Below the pieces are notes generated by a model. That model was not told where the DNA came from and made no database searches. It worked only from the letters and a program-made list of their open reading frames with translations. From Ficedula albicollis (Eukaryota; Chordata; Aves; Passeriformes; Muscicapidae), in contig NC_021671.1 of NCBI RefSeq assembly GCF_000247815.1, forward strand, positions 21,323,267 through 21,387,266: 64,000 nucleotides of DNA, written 5' to 3'. Positions 39,572-51,640 of this stretch are shown one piece after another (the first letter of the stretch is position 1; each line of letters opens with the position of its first letter). The translations under genes and the position numbers were made by a program.

Positions 39572-40072
39572 GGGGTGTGGAAATGTGGCTCAGTTGGACC
39601 TGCTGGAGTGGGTCCAGAGGAGGGTCATGAAGGTGATCAGAGTAATGGAGCACCTCTCTCATGAGGATGGGTTGAGAGATTTGGAGTTGTTCTTCATGGA
39701 GCAAAGGAGGCTTCAGGGAAACCTTCAGTAGTACCTTCAGTACCAGAAGGGAGCCTGCAAGAAAGCTGTAGAAAGACTTTCTATAAGGGCATGTAGTGAG
39801 AGGACAAGGGGGAATGGCTTCAAACTGAAAGAGGATAAGTTTAAGATTAGATAATAGGAAGAAATCCTTTATAGTGCAGGTCAAGAGGCACTGGAACAGA
39901 TTGACCAGAGAAGTTGTGGATGTTCCATCCCTAAAAGTGTTCAAAGCCAGGCTAGGCAGGGCTTTGATTAACTTGGTCTGATTAAAGATGTCCCTGTCCA
40001 TGATGGCAGGGGGGCTGGAACTAGATAATCTTTAAGGTGCCCTCCAACCCAAATCGTTCTTTGATTCATTAA
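39572..40072 (+). mobile_element. CR1 LINE, RT end plus 3' UTR
   Basis: Forward copy. 39595-39730 encodes LDLLEWVQRRVMKVIRVMEH and then LSHEDGLRDLELF, the end of CR1 ORF2. The UTR includes 'tgagaggacaagggggaatg', 'aggcactggaacagattgac' and 'aaggtgccctccaacccaaa', ending near 'tctttgattc'. The minus-strand frame 39567-40001 (144 codons) is only its antisense. Confidence 0.93.
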
Positions 40073-40806
40073 GTGTCTAACATATGTGAAAAACTTCTTA
40101 ACTAGTTTTTCTAGTGAGGCAAATACAGCACTTTATCTTCCAGAACATTTCTTCTGTTAAAAACGTGTCTGGGTCATTGGAAGATGGAAGTTGTCTTTGC
40201 TCCAAGACCCAATACCTGGCAGGGAAGGCTGTGCATTGAGGAAGAGAAGCAAAACACTAGGGCACTGTACCAGTCATCAGGTCTAACCTGCTCCATGGGC
40301 AGCTTTGCAAACACCCTCTGGGCTCCCCAAGTGCAGGGAGCAGCCCTGGCTTCAGGATCTCCTCTGCAGCTGGGGGACAAGAGTGCAGGCTCTGGGATAG
40401 ATGCAGGACAGCCTTGTCAGAAACACTGAGGCTGTTTTAGTGCTAGAAATCACAACCTTTGGAAATTTAAGCTCTCACTGTTCCTTCTCAGCTATGAGTG
40501 TTTTGGCTAATGGCTTTGGCAGGAGCAGGTGCCCAGTGAGTCAAGTAAAAGAGCAGCTGCTGGCCCCTGCACACAGCAGAGATACCCAGCTCAGGATGAA
40601 GAAATCCAAGGGACTGACACAGTTTAAAAAGTAGCTTTGAAGAACTGTAAATACATCCATAAAATCTGTGGCAGATTATTTTCTTTGGTGAAGAAATTAC
40701 GATGCTTCTTGTCCCCTGTTAAATCTTTATATTGTTTCTGTCGCTCAGAAGAGCACAGAGATATTTCTTTTTTAAGTGTGATATTAATAAAACAGAGTCA
40801 AAGGCA
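40073..40806. other. Unique sequence, no gene seen
   Basis: A moderately GC-rich patch (40300-40420) carries short frames on both strands but no motif. Immediately precedes the large duplication. Confidence 0.4.
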
Positions 40807-43012
40807 CATTGGTGGTTTTTCTGTCTGGCTGCTAAATGGCTTAGAAAGTATGCAGCTCTATTTTTAGGAAAGAAATGCTTTTAGGGATTAAAATTCAAAG
40901 GATAAGGTAAACAATTCCACATAACCCTAACACAAAAGATGATTTTTCCCTTCAGTGCCAGTTAGTGCTTTCACAACAGACTGATGAAAGAGGCCCTCAC
41001 TGCTTTTTTCACTGTATGGGCTGCAAAGATCTCGGATGAAGAAATAAAATATGGAAAAGCAGCACCAATGCTGATTTTTCCCTTCAGTGCCAGTTAGTGC
41101 TTTCACAACAGACTGATGAAAGAGGCCCTCACTGCTTTTTTCACTGTATGGGCTGCAAAGGATCTCGGATGAAGCAATAAAATATGGAAAAGCAGCACCA
41201 ATGTATATGGGCAAGAGATGGGAGGGGGAGGTAAATTCAACAAAATTAGACCAAAATTAGAGTCTGATAGTCAACTGTCCCAGCTGGAATTAGATTCTAT
41301 CACTTGTGAATATTTCATAGTCACCAGCTGAAAGACATCTAGTGAAGCAATTAACACCAATCAGTGGAAGAGCTGAGTGTTTTGTTTCTCAGCCACGAGC
41401 TGTATATAAGCCACAAGCTATATTTTAAGAAGAAAACAAACCCAAAAACCAATGTATATTTCCCACTGGCAACCAGAAGGAAATGCAGGTACAATTTTGT
41501 TAGTGAGTGTGTGTTGCTGGGTGGTAACTCACCCCCATCTGAGGGAACAGGGCCTCCTGTGGGAGGCAATATTCCAGGGGACTCTGCGTGTGCATTTGTG
41601 GTGCCCTGGTCCTTGCAGGAGGCATCTGGGAAAGCCCCCTCTTCCTAAAGTGTACTGGATGATGTTTGACTAGCTTAAAAGGTCCTTCCCTAAGTCCCAT
41701 CTCTAAGCTAAAGGCCCATTTATGTTAATTGCAATAGTCTAAAGGAAAGAGTAGGAGCAGAGTTTCGTGCTGTAACCCAGACCTCCCCCCCTCTCCTTTT
41801 TCTTCTGATGGGCTATGGAGCAGATTGTTTCTGCTTTCTACTGCAAGTAGAGTTCTTGTTTCCTGAGCACAAAGGCATCAGGAGAAATTAAAGCTAAAGC
41901 TCATTTTCTAGAACAGTGTTAGCTTCTATGAAGAAATTAATTGTTCAGCTGGCCTATTAATCTAGATGACAGTATTGACATTGGTGGTTTTTCTGTCTGG
42001 CTGCTAAATGGCTTAGAAAGTATGCAGCTCTATTTTTAGGAAAGAAATGCTTTTAGGGATTAAAATTCAAAGGATAAGGTAAACAATTCCACATAACTCT
42101 AACACAAAAGATGATTTTTCCCTTCAGTGCCAGTTAGTGCTTTCACAACAGACTGATGAAAGAGGCCCTCACTGCTTTTTTCACTGTATGGGCTGCAAAG
42201 ATCTCGGATGAAGAAATAAAATATGGAAAAGCAGCACCAATGCATATGGGCAAGAGATGGGAGGGGGAGGTAAATTCAACAAAATTAGACCAAAATTAGA
42301 GTCTGATAGTCAACTGTCCCAGCTGGAATTAGATTCTATCACTTGTGAATATTTCATAGTCACCAGCTGAAAGACATCTAGTGAAGCAATTAACACCAAT
42401 CAGTGGAAGAGCTGAGTGTTTTGTTTCTCAGCCACGAGCTGTATATAAGCCACAAGCTATATTTTAAGAAGAAAACAAACCCAAAAACCAATGTATATTT
42501 CCCACTGGCAACCAGAAGGAAATGCAGGTACAATTTTGTTAGTGAGTGTGTGTTGCTGGGTGGTAACTCACCCCCATCTGAGGGAACAGGGCCTCCTGTG
42601 GGAGGCAATATTCCAGGGGACTCTGCGTGTGCATTTGTGGTGCCCTGGTCCTTGCAGGAGGCATCTGGGAAAGCCCCCTCTTCCTAAAGTGTACTGGATG
42701 ATGTTTGACTAGCTTAAAAGGTCCTTCCCTAAGTCCCATCTCTAAGCTAAAGGCCCATTTATGTTAATTGCAATAGTCTAAAGGAAAGAGTAGGAGCAGA
42801 GTTTCGTGCTGTAACCCAGACCTCCCCCCCTCTCCTTTTTCTTCTGATGGGCTATGGAGCAGATTGTTTCTGCTTTCTACTGCAAGTAGAGTTCTTGTTT
42901 CCTGAGCACAAAGGCATCAGGAGAAATTAAAGCTAAAGCTCATTTTCTAGAACAGTGTTAGCTTCTATGAAGAAATTAATTGTTCAGCTGGCCTATTAAT
43001 CTAGATGACAGT
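40807..43012. repeat. Large two-copy tandem duplication, 1172-bp offset
   Basis: Copy 1 (40807-41973) and copy 2 (41979-43012) start with 'cattggtggtttttctgtct' and end with 'ctagatgacagt'. A 5-base filler 'attga' joins them. They appear almost identical; I noticed ataaccctaac/ataactctaac and a C/T before 'atatgggcaag'. Copy 1 is longer because it alone contains the 132-bp tandem duplication. The unit holds no recognised gene, although four short frames are repeated in both copies. TATATAAG occurs at 41402 and 42441 in each copy, not enough to call a promoter. Confidence 0.95.
40940..41203. repeat. Two-copy tandem duplication, 132-bp period, inside copy 1 only
   Basis: 'tgatttttcccttcagtgcc' begins at 40940 and again at 41072. 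The copies differ by one inserted G and one A/C change. The corresponding place in the second 1.1-kb copy (42112-42242) has a single unit that matches the first subunit better, so the 132-bp event is either later than the large duplication or was lost from copy 2. Confidence 0.95.
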
Positions 43013-44796
43013 TTTATTACAATTAAAGCATCACCTCTAGCAGGCCCTTTGTTTGCATTTGACAGATTTTATTGTGTTTATATAGGCTAATGAAGCAGAA
43101 TTAAATTTATTAAATTTAAATGACTGATTTATTCTATTTAAAATCCAAAATTTATCATGCATTTTCTTTAATGCCACACAAACTACATTAGTTCACTGCT
43201 GGTTTACATTTTACTTTGGTCATTTTCCCAGTTGAAAAAGGTTTTGTAGGCACACTAAAATGTGGTGAATGAATGTCCAAATGGCTAAAACAGGAAATCT
43301 GTCCTTAAGCATTTTAGAGGAGTAAAAATATTGTGATGCTAAGTCTAGCCTGTGCTTCAGGTCAGTGGCTCTGATTTCATGATTTACTATTGGTGATTTC
43401 ACTGAACTGCTTTAATTTGAGCCTTTGCCAGCTGAGATCAACTATCCACTATCCTCATCTTTTTTGTTGTGATTTCTTGTTACTTATTTTTATTGATCTA
43501 GAAAACTTTCTTATTCCCTGTTAAACATGCTGCTCACATAATCCCTGCTGCATACAGTATTCCATAAAAAGGAACACTGAGTACTCAGGTTTCTGTATAA
43601 GTACAGAGCTGATCACCTGTAAACCTGAGGGTAACCTGATACACATTAATCTTTGTATTTTCTGGTTTTAGAATTCCTGAGTTTACTTTAGATTTGTGTC
43701 CTATATATGCTTACAGCTCATCTCATTACTTCATGTTTCTTCCTCCATTAACAGAGAGAATTGGATGTGTGGTGAGGTTCCCTGGATTTGTATTTTAGAT
43801 GCTGCCTTTAGGGTTGTGCTGTAACACCTCTATTCCTTTCCACATTGAGGAAGCCAAAGCTGATTAGGTGAGAGACAGAAGAGATCTACAGTGCAGATAT
43901 CTGTTTAGTCAGATTTATCCCATAGCTAATATCTGCAAATTCCTAAAATATGTTCCAGTCACTATGAATACTGGTACTTTTTTTTTTCTTTTGTTAATAC
44001 AAGCATAAATGAAGGGCTAGGGAAAACATTTTTTGTAAATCAACGTCCAAAAGAAATAACTGAAATCATTGTTGTTAGGGTATGTTAGACAATTCTATGA
44101 GTCCTTAAGTAGCTCAAGAACTGCTATTTAAGAATAGCGATTTTGCTATTTTGGCCAGGGAAACAACAGGAGAAGAATTTCAGAAAAACATTTTCCTTTT
44201 TAGTAGCAGTACTTTGTGAACTCGTGACATCAATGATTTATTTTCCTTTGCAGTATTGCTCTACCTTCATCTTGGCTTTCCATTTTGGCTTTTAGCTCAC
44301 AGACATATATTGTTTCATATGTAATACTATGGGGAAAGAAACATATCAGAGTTGATTTTCTGCTCAATTATTAAAATGGTATGACCAAGGGAACAACTTA
44401 AATGATTTCCATGATTAAATGTATTGTGTAATGACACAGATGTTTGTGGTATGAGTAAACTGGAATGAGGAGCCAGCTTTAGATTCTAGGACTTTCTGCA
44501 GGATGATGAGTTTCACTGCCTCATCCTTCAGTTCTCAGCTGCTTTTAGGGATTTTTCTTACCTGTAGGTGGCATACACCAGATTCATCAGCCAAAAATGA
44601 AATCTTTCTTTATGAAATCTTCAGGACTCAACTGTGCCTATATGAAGTTCAATTTGGTGTAAGGAAAGATTCAGTAGCTTTCATCTCTTTCTGGTGCATC
44701 AATTTTCAACTATTTGAATTGTAGGTCTGTGAAGGAAGCAAGGTGGGAATAGACTTCTGGCAGAGCGGTCCTACTCATTGCTAACTCAGTGTTTCA
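43013..44796. other. Unique AT-rich sequence, no gene seen
   Basis: No transposon end, no frame above 75 codons and no supported regulatory motif. Confidence 0.45.
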
Positions 44797-44943
44797 ATCA
44801 TAGAATCATAGATTTGGACTGGAAGGGACCTTAGAGATCATCTAGTTCCAGTGGCCCTGGAGTGGACAGGGACAGCTTTCACTAGACCAGGTTGCTCAGA
44901 GCTCCATCCAGCCTGGCCTTGAGCACTTCCATGTGTTTAGCCA
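44797..44943 (-). mobile_element. CR1 LINE, 3' fragment
   Basis: Starts 'caatcatagaatcatagat', then 'tggactggaagggacctt', 'agagatcatctagttcca' and 'ccatccagcctggccttgag', the standard reversed CR1 3' UTR. The copy ends after about 145 bp. Confidence 0.95.
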
Positions 44944-45823
44944 TGGAAAACATGTAAACTCACCGACTGAAGTGCCAATAGTGCACTGAGATTTGGCAAC
45001 TGCTATGCATCAGAGTAGGAAACCCCAGCAAACAGGATGCTCTTTAAAATGCAGAGACTGATTCTGAAGTGCCTAGGTTTCGTATCTGACACAAGGAGCA
45101 GCTGTGTCTGGACATGAAAGTTCAACAGGGCTTTTCCTCTGCATGACTCACTTAAGGAAATCACACTTCTCCGTCACAGAACTTCCAGGGACAAAAGCTA
45201 ACACACCATGTTAGAATGCACAGAACTCAATACTAAAAAATACAATATGCCACAGCCACAGCTTCAATATACCACAGTCATCTTCCCTAAAATCAAGGTG
45301 ACAGGTTCTTGGTCCATCCATCGCAAAGGGCCTTGACCAAAGCCCCAAATGTTGTCCCTGTTTCAAAGTTTCTAACCTGAGAGTAGATTCATGTCTCTGA
45401 GACAGGGTCCTGACAATGAATTTGCATGTAGACCCCAAAAGCCCTGGTAGTCCTGGAAAGCTCATTAGTGATAAATATGAGCTGTCATTGGAGTCTCTCT
45501 TTTATAAAAAAGAGATCAAAAGATACTAATATGTCTTTTAGTATGGGAAAAATATACTTCCTCCCTGGAACAGCATCACCTGTTCCTTGCTCTTTGTCTT
45601 GTCTGACTTCTGTCCTTTTTTGCTTTATTTTAATCACAGTGATGCAATGAGCTTTAAAAGCGAAGTTGTTCCTTTGTGCTAATGGTGTTCTTGCCCACTT
45701 GGTGCTGATATATGCTGTCCAGGTAAACTGTTCTATGTTGCAGCAGATAAGTTTTCTTTTAAGTTTGTATCAGTTTGCAATGTAGAAAAATATGAAGAAA
45801 TTGTGACAAAAAAAAAAAAAAGA
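44944..45823. other. Unique sequence, no gene seen
   Basis: No feature recognised apart from an A15 run at about 45807-45822. Confidence 0.4.
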
Positions 45824-45861
45824 AAAGCTTGTGCAAAGCTTGTGCAAGCTTGTGTAAAGAA
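45824..45861. repeat. Short repeat of 'agcttgtgca' units
   Basis: Three imperfect copies of 'agcttgtgca(a)' in a row directly after a poly-A run. Low complexity, no further meaning seen. Confidence 0.8.
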
Positions 45862-45892
45862 TATCTACAAAAGAAGGATCTTGCCTCTGTGT

Positions 45893-46133
45893 ACGGATCA
45901 GTTGCAAACTGGATACTCCAAGTAAGGTCCAGGAGAGGGTCCAGCAGAGGGACAAAAAGATGATCAGATGTCTGAAACATCTCTCTTGAGGGGAGACTAA
46001 GGGACCTGGGCTTGTTCAGTCTAGAGAAGACTGAGATGAGATCTCATCAGTTCATATAAATATCCCAAGGATGGGTGCCAAGAGGATGGCGCTGGACTCT
46101 CTTCAGTGGTGCCCAGAGACAGACAGGACAAGG

Positions 46134-46171
<38 letters not shown>

Positions 46172-46582
46172 AAAAAAAAAAAAACCACAAGAAGGTTCAC
46201 CTGGATGGGTGCCAAGAGGATGGCGCTGGACTCTCTTCAGTGGTGCCCAGAGACAGACAGGAAAAGGGTCAATGGCCATAAACAAAACAAAACAAAACAA
46301 AAAAAACAAAAAAACAAACAAACAAAAAAAACACAAGAAGGTTCACCCCATTGTGAGGAAGAACTTCTTTTTATTGAGGGTAGCCAATCACTGGAACAGG
46401 CTGCCCAGGGAGGTCATGGATTATCTCTCTTTGGAGACATTTAAAACCCCCCGGACATATTCCTGTGTCACCTGTTAGGTGACCCTGCCTTGGGGGTGGT
46501 TGGACAAGATTATCTCCAGAGTTCCCTTCCAACCTTAATGAGTCTGTGATTCTCTGTGATTCTCTGTGATTCTCTGTTACTT
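45893..46582 (+). mobile_element. CR1 LINE 3' end with internal duplication and A-rich expansions
   Basis: Forward CR1 with 'gtccaggagagggtccagca', 'ctgggcttgttcagtctaga', 'gaagaacttctttttattga', 'actggaacaggctgcccagg' and a terminus of four 'tgattctctg' units (46547-46580). Between 46069 and 46336 a 134-bp unit occurs twice. After each 'agacagacagga' the usual CR1 text is replaced by an A-rich tract (46133-46185 and 46277-46333). Several frames rich in Lys or Phe come only from these tracts. Confidence 0.93.
46069..46336. repeat. Tandem duplication, 134-bp period, ending in poly-A/(CAAA) tracts
   Basis: 'ggatgggtgccaagaggatg' occurs at 46069 and 46203, each followed by 65 identical bases and an A-rich tract and then 'cacaagaaggttcacc'. 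The tracts differ: the first is nearly pure A, the second is (aaaac)n and (caaa)n. The duplication sits wholly inside the CR1 copy, so it happened after insertion or in the source element. Confidence 0.93.
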
Positions 46583-47994
46583 AACACTGTCATTTTCACT
46601 TTTCATTAAGTCAGTTTAATTAGGAAAATAGTCCATTGAAGCAGAAATATGTATGTTAGTGTATTTGATAGGCCTGTTACAACCTTTGTAAAAATGCAGC
46701 CTAGGCTGTATATAGTAAGACTACACAGAGCAAAAGTGAATATGCCAAAAAAGCAGTCAGTCTGTACAGTTGCCAGAAGAGGTGTTAATATTTTTCTCCA
46801 TTCTAGTAGAAGCTCATTGGGATATGCAAAACTCACCCGTTAAGTAACGCTGGAGAGTGACAGATGCTGACATATATAATTTGACAGCTGCAAATACCAG
46901 GTACTAGAAAGTGTCATTTCCCATAAGTATAAAATAATGGGTCATTATTCCCTGACAGATTAAAACCCAAGTACTATGAATAAATGAATCGGTAATCCTG
47001 CGTACTTTAAACGAAAAATAGAACATTCTTTTTCTTCTTCCAGAAATAAAGGAGATTTCCTTTGTTCTCCTCTCACCTGTGTGTGTTACCACCAGTTGCC
47101 AACCCTCTGATGAGGTGGAGCAGAGGAGGGAGTCTCTCACACGATCTCCTTAAGGCATTTAAGGCATTTATGTTTTCAGACAGAAGATGCTGGTTCCCCA
47201 GGCAGCCAGTGCAGAAACAGCACAGCATCCAGCAGATAGCTCAGAGGAGAGGCTTGCTGCCTCTTTGATGGCAAGAGGATCCCAGGAGCACAGGCACGCC
47301 CAGGTCAGGGGTCTGACATGAAGGGTGCCTCTCCAGGGTTACCTGTCCTGCTTTGTGCTGGGCCATGGGATGGATGTTGTTATGTTGCCCCATAGGAGGC
47401 CCTCAGTTTTACTCTTGGCTTTAATGCTGAGCCCACGTTTCCACTACTGAGGCACAGTGACCTTCCTCAGGCTGACAGCTAGCAGCAGGGGTCCCTGAGA
47501 TTTCAGGAGTAGCACCACTGGAGATGTTTGTCTTATTCTAGGCAGGGGGGAATCTGCCCACTGGCTGAAAACAAAGCCCAGGAGGAGACCAGAGACAGAT
47601 CACACTCAGCAGAGCTCTGCTGAGGCTGCTCTTGCTGGGCTTGTTGGAGGGGATTAATCTCTCTGGGTCTAGAGTGATGCTCTGCCCGATGTGGCCTGAA
47701 TCCTAAAACAAGCCAGGCACCATTCCCAATAGGAATATACCTAAAGCATTTAACAGGAATCTAGTTGATGCCAAAGTGGTTCCCAGTGCCTGCTGTGTTT
47801 AGCCAGCCCTGCACTTACAAGTTTGGTTATACTGTGCCCTGTGACTAGCAGTTAAAACATGGCTAGGATATATCTTCTTTCTTCCCCCTACTGATTATCA
47901 AACCATCCTCACCATTGTAATGGTGCTGGGGCCAAAGCAGGAGCTATGCCAGTGCCTTTGAGTCACTGGAGACACCACCTGAAGAATCATAGAA
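46583..47994. other. Unique sequence, no gene seen
   Basis: A small 'ttaaggcattt' repeat lies at 47151-47170. 47270-47700 is GC-richer but shows no frame with a motif. Confidence 0.4.
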
Positions 47995-48292
47995 CCATTT
48001 ATGTTGGACAAGACCTCTAAGATCTTCAAGTCCAACTGTTAATCCAGCACTGCCAAGCTCAGCACTAAGCCGTGCCCCCAGGACAAGACCTCTAAGATCT
48101 TCAAGTCCAGCTGTTAATCCAGCACTGCCAAGCTCAGCACTAAGCCATGCCCCCAGGTGCCACATCCACGTGCCTTTTGAACACTTCCAGGGATGGTGAT
48201 TCCACCACTTCCCCAGGCAGGCTGTTCCAATGTGGGGTTACCTTCTCTATGAAATTTTTTTTCCTAATGTCCAATCTAAACTCCCCTGGAGG
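47995..48292 (-). mobile_element. CR1 LINE 3' fragment with internal 75-bp duplication
   Basis: Starts 'agaatcatagaaccattta', includes 'acacttccagggatggtgat' and 'ccccaggcaggctgttccaa', and ends near 'tccaatctaaactcccctgg'. Inside, a 75-bp unit beginning 'ggacaagacctctaagatct' occurs at 48006 and 48081, differing at two positions. A minus-strand 73-codon frame covers it and shows a repeated 25-residue block; this is an artefact of the duplication. Confidence 0.93.
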
Positions 48293-48724
48293 AAGGACAT
48301 CCCTTGATGTCTAGTTAAGTAGTTCCTGACAATACTTTCTAGCAGCTCTGCAAGAGCCAAGCAGTTCTTTCCTGCTTGAGAAAAATGCTTTTTGGTGTCT
48401 TTTGGGACGATGTTTTCTTTTTTGCATTAGGTACTTTCCAAAAGAAGCATTATTCATTCATTTATTTCAGTTTCTTTAAATCTACGTCCCTTAGAAGTAA
48501 CGCAAGGCCATTATAACTGACAAGTTCTTCTATAATGGAGGACCCACAAAATTTCACTCAAATTCCTGCCTTAGGGACTTGTTCTTTTTTTTCATGCAAT
48601 CACAATTGCTCACATAACAGACAAATAAAGTAATGCCTTCACCCATTACTTATTGAACCTGTGGTTGTAAGGTTTCTAAAAAAATACTTAAAGCTTTTCA
48701 TTGAATTTTAAAATGTAATGTGCA
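48293..48724. other. Unique AT-rich spacer, nothing recognised
   Basis: Precedes the A-B duplication cluster. No gene or repeat end seen. Confidence 0.4.
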
Positions 48725-51640
48725 TTTAGATTCTCTGGCAAATCATGCAACATCTAAGATTGAGGGTTTGATTTTTTGTAAATTATGCTTGCTGCTGTCT
48801 TTTGTTGTGGTAGGACATTAATTATAAGCAACTGCAAAACCAGCATTGAATCTATTGGGTGGATTTCCTATCATCTTTGTGGCGCAATAAACTTTTTTGC
48901 AAGTGTTCTACATTTAGCACAGCAGCCTTCTGGTCTGTAACTGGGCTCCTAGAAACTATCATCATATAAATAATAATTAGATGGAAGTTAAAACCAGCAT
49001 GACTGTTCTGAACAAATATACATGATTGCAAATGTGTCTGTATCAGTGGGAGAGAAGGAAAGGGAATCCACTTCAAATGTTCGGAGTTTTACACCTCATT
49101 AGTCAGAGATGATTGTTTAATGGCTTGATTAAAGGGAATTTTTCTCCTTCCTCCATCCACTTGTTTCTTCTCCTGTATTTAGTAATTGACTGCAGTTCAG
49201 AGTTCTGCTGAATTTATTAAGATTTTCACATATTTCTTTTCTAGAAAGTTATACCTTCAGGCTGACCATATATTCATAGCATAAGGTGCCAATCTTCCAA
49301 CACCAGTTCTGTTTAAAGGCAGACACTTGTGCTGTCAGCACTGGGGTGCATTCTCAGCTTCAAGGACTGACTTTTGAAGTCTTTGAAGACAAGGAGCATC
49401 AAAACAAGTTAGCAGATATGAGATTATAGACAAAACATTGCAGAGATGAAATGAATGCTTTCCTCAGTCTCTTAAGCTACCTGTTAATCAAGTCAAATAC
49501 TAAAGAGCAGTTAAATATTGTTATCAACAATTGCTTAAGCAAGGCCCTGCTTCTATATGTTTTTAATATATTTGGAACAAATGCATTTACAGTAACATTG
49601 GTTAACTTTCAGTAAATATAGGTAAATTTTTAAAAATTCATATATCATGAGTTGTAAATTTAGTGAATTTTCATTCTTCCAAGGGTCAAGATTTAAAAGG
49701 GGGAAAAAATCCAAACAAAATATAAGGCTAAAATCTTTATGGAAGAACTTAGGGTCCATGCCTATGTACCATCATTTTGTTCTTTCAGCTCTAGGTGTTG
49801 GTAACTGAAATTTCCCTTTCACAGAGCATATGGCTGCAGTAACAATGTGTCTGTCTCCTTAGTATTTGTTGGCAGACTAGTTTGCGTTTGTTTGTATAAA
49901 GTAGAAAGGAGCTTTAAAGGCAGTAGTCCAGGATGTGTGGTGCATGGAGCACTAGTAAAGTGGTTGAGACACTGCTGGCAGCAAGAGTCTGCAAAGAAAC
50001 CATCACATTGGAACAAAAACAGCTGTCTGCCAGCACCATAAAGTTTAGGAAATGTTGTGGGTGATTAGTTGCTGCTCCTAATGTGTGAAAGTTGGCCTGT
50101 CTGCACACAGGCAAAATAAACTCCCTTTTACTTCTTGTTTAGATTCTCTGGCAAATCATGCAACGTCTAAGATTGAGGGTTTGATTTTTTGTAAATTATG
50201 CTTGCTGCTGTCTTTTGTTGTGGTAGGACATTAATTATAAGCAACTGCAAAACCAGCATTGAATCTATTGGGTGGATTTCCTATCATCTTTGTGGCGCAA
50301 TAAACTTTTTTGCAAGTGTTCTACATTTAGCACAGCAGCCTTCTGGTCTGTAACTGGGCTCCTAGAAACTATCATCATATAAATAATAATTAGATGGAAG
50401 TTAAAACCAGCATGACTGTTCTGAACAAATATACATGATTGCAAATGTGTCTGTATCAGTGGGAGAGAAGGAAAGGGAATCCACTTCAAATGTTCGGAGT
50501 TTTACACCTCATTAGTCAGAGATGATTGTTTAATGGCTTGATTAAAGGGAATTTTTCTCCTTCCTCCATCCACTTGTTTCTTCTCCTGTATTTAGTAATT
50601 GACTGCAGTTCAGAGTTCTGCTGAATTTATTAAGATTTTCACATATTTCTTTTCTAGAAAGTTATACCTTCAGGCTGACCATATATTCATAGCATAAGGT
50701 GCCAATCTTCCAACACCAGTTCTGTTTAAAGGCAGACACTTGTGCTGTCAGCACTGGGGTGCATTCTCAGCTGCAAGGACTGACTTTTGAAGTCTTTGAA
50801 GACAAGGAGCATCAAAACAAGTTAGCAGATATGAGATTATAGACAAAACATTGCAGAGATGAAATGAATGCTTTCCTCAGTCTCTTAAGCTACCTGTTAA
50901 TCAAGTCAAATACTAAAGAGCAGTTAAATATTGTTATCAACAATTGCTTAAGCAAGGCCCTGCTTCTATATGTTTTTAATATATTTGGAACAAATGCATT
51001 TACAGTAACATTGGTTAACTTTCAGTAAATATAGGTAAATTTTTAAAAATTCATATATCATGAGTTGTAAATTTAGTGAATTTTCATTCTTCCAAGGGTC
51101 AAGATTTAAAAGGGGGAAAAAATCCAAACAAAATATAAGGCTAAAATCTTTATGGAAGAACTTAGGGTCCATGCCTATGTACCATCATTTTGTTCTTTCA
51201 GCTCTAGGTGTTGGTAAACAAAATATAAGGCTAAAATCTTTATGGAAGAACCTAGGGTCCATGCCTATGTACCATCATTTCGTTCTTTCAGCTCTAGGTG
51301 TTGGTTACTGAAATTTCCCTTTCACAGAGCATATGGCTGCAGTAACAATGTGTCTGTCTCCTTAGTATTTGTTGGCAGACTAGTTTGCGTTTGTTTGTAT
51401 AAAGTAGAAAGGAGCTTTAAAGGCAGTAGTCCAGGATGTGTGGTGCATGGAGCACTAGTAAAGTGGTTGAGACACTGCTGGCAGCAAGAGTCTGCAAAGA
51501 AACCATCACATTGGAACAAAAACAGCTGTCTGCCAGCACCATAAAGTTTAGGAAATGTTGTGGGTGATTAGTTGCTGCTCCTAATGTGTGAAAGTTGGCC
51601 TGTCTGCACACAGGCAAAATAAACTCCCTTTTACTTCTTG
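48725..51640. repeat. Large two-copy tandem duplication, 1413-bp offset (units A-B and A'-B)
   Basis: Copy 1 is 48725-50137 and copy 2 is 50138-51640, both starting 'tttagattctctggcaaatc' and ending 'ttacttcttg'. I could see only two substitutions (caaca/caacg near the start; cttcaagg/ctgcaagg). Copy 2 is 90 bp longer because of an extra internal tandem unit. Short frames of 65 to 100 codons recur in each copy without any recognised motif, so no gene is called. Confidence 0.95.
51127..51306. repeat. Two-copy tandem duplication, 90-bp period, inside copy A' only
   Basis: 'aacaaaatataaggctaaaa' occurs at 51127 and 51217. The subunits differ at two internal positions (cttagg/cctagg, ttttg/ttcg) and at the last base. 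The first subunit equals the single unit in copy A (49714-49803). Confidence 0.95.

Noticed and set aside
39567..40001. 144-codon minus-strand frame
   Set aside because: It is antisense to a CR1 copy whose sense frame matches CR1 reverse transcriptase.
41351..42739. Repeated short frames in both 1.1-kb copies as a small gene family
   Set aside because: The identity reflects recent DNA duplication, frames exist on both strands, and no motif or start context favours one.
46071..46478. Lys-rich frames suggesting a basic protein
   Set aside because: The Lys runs are translation of A-rich tracts inside a CR1 element.
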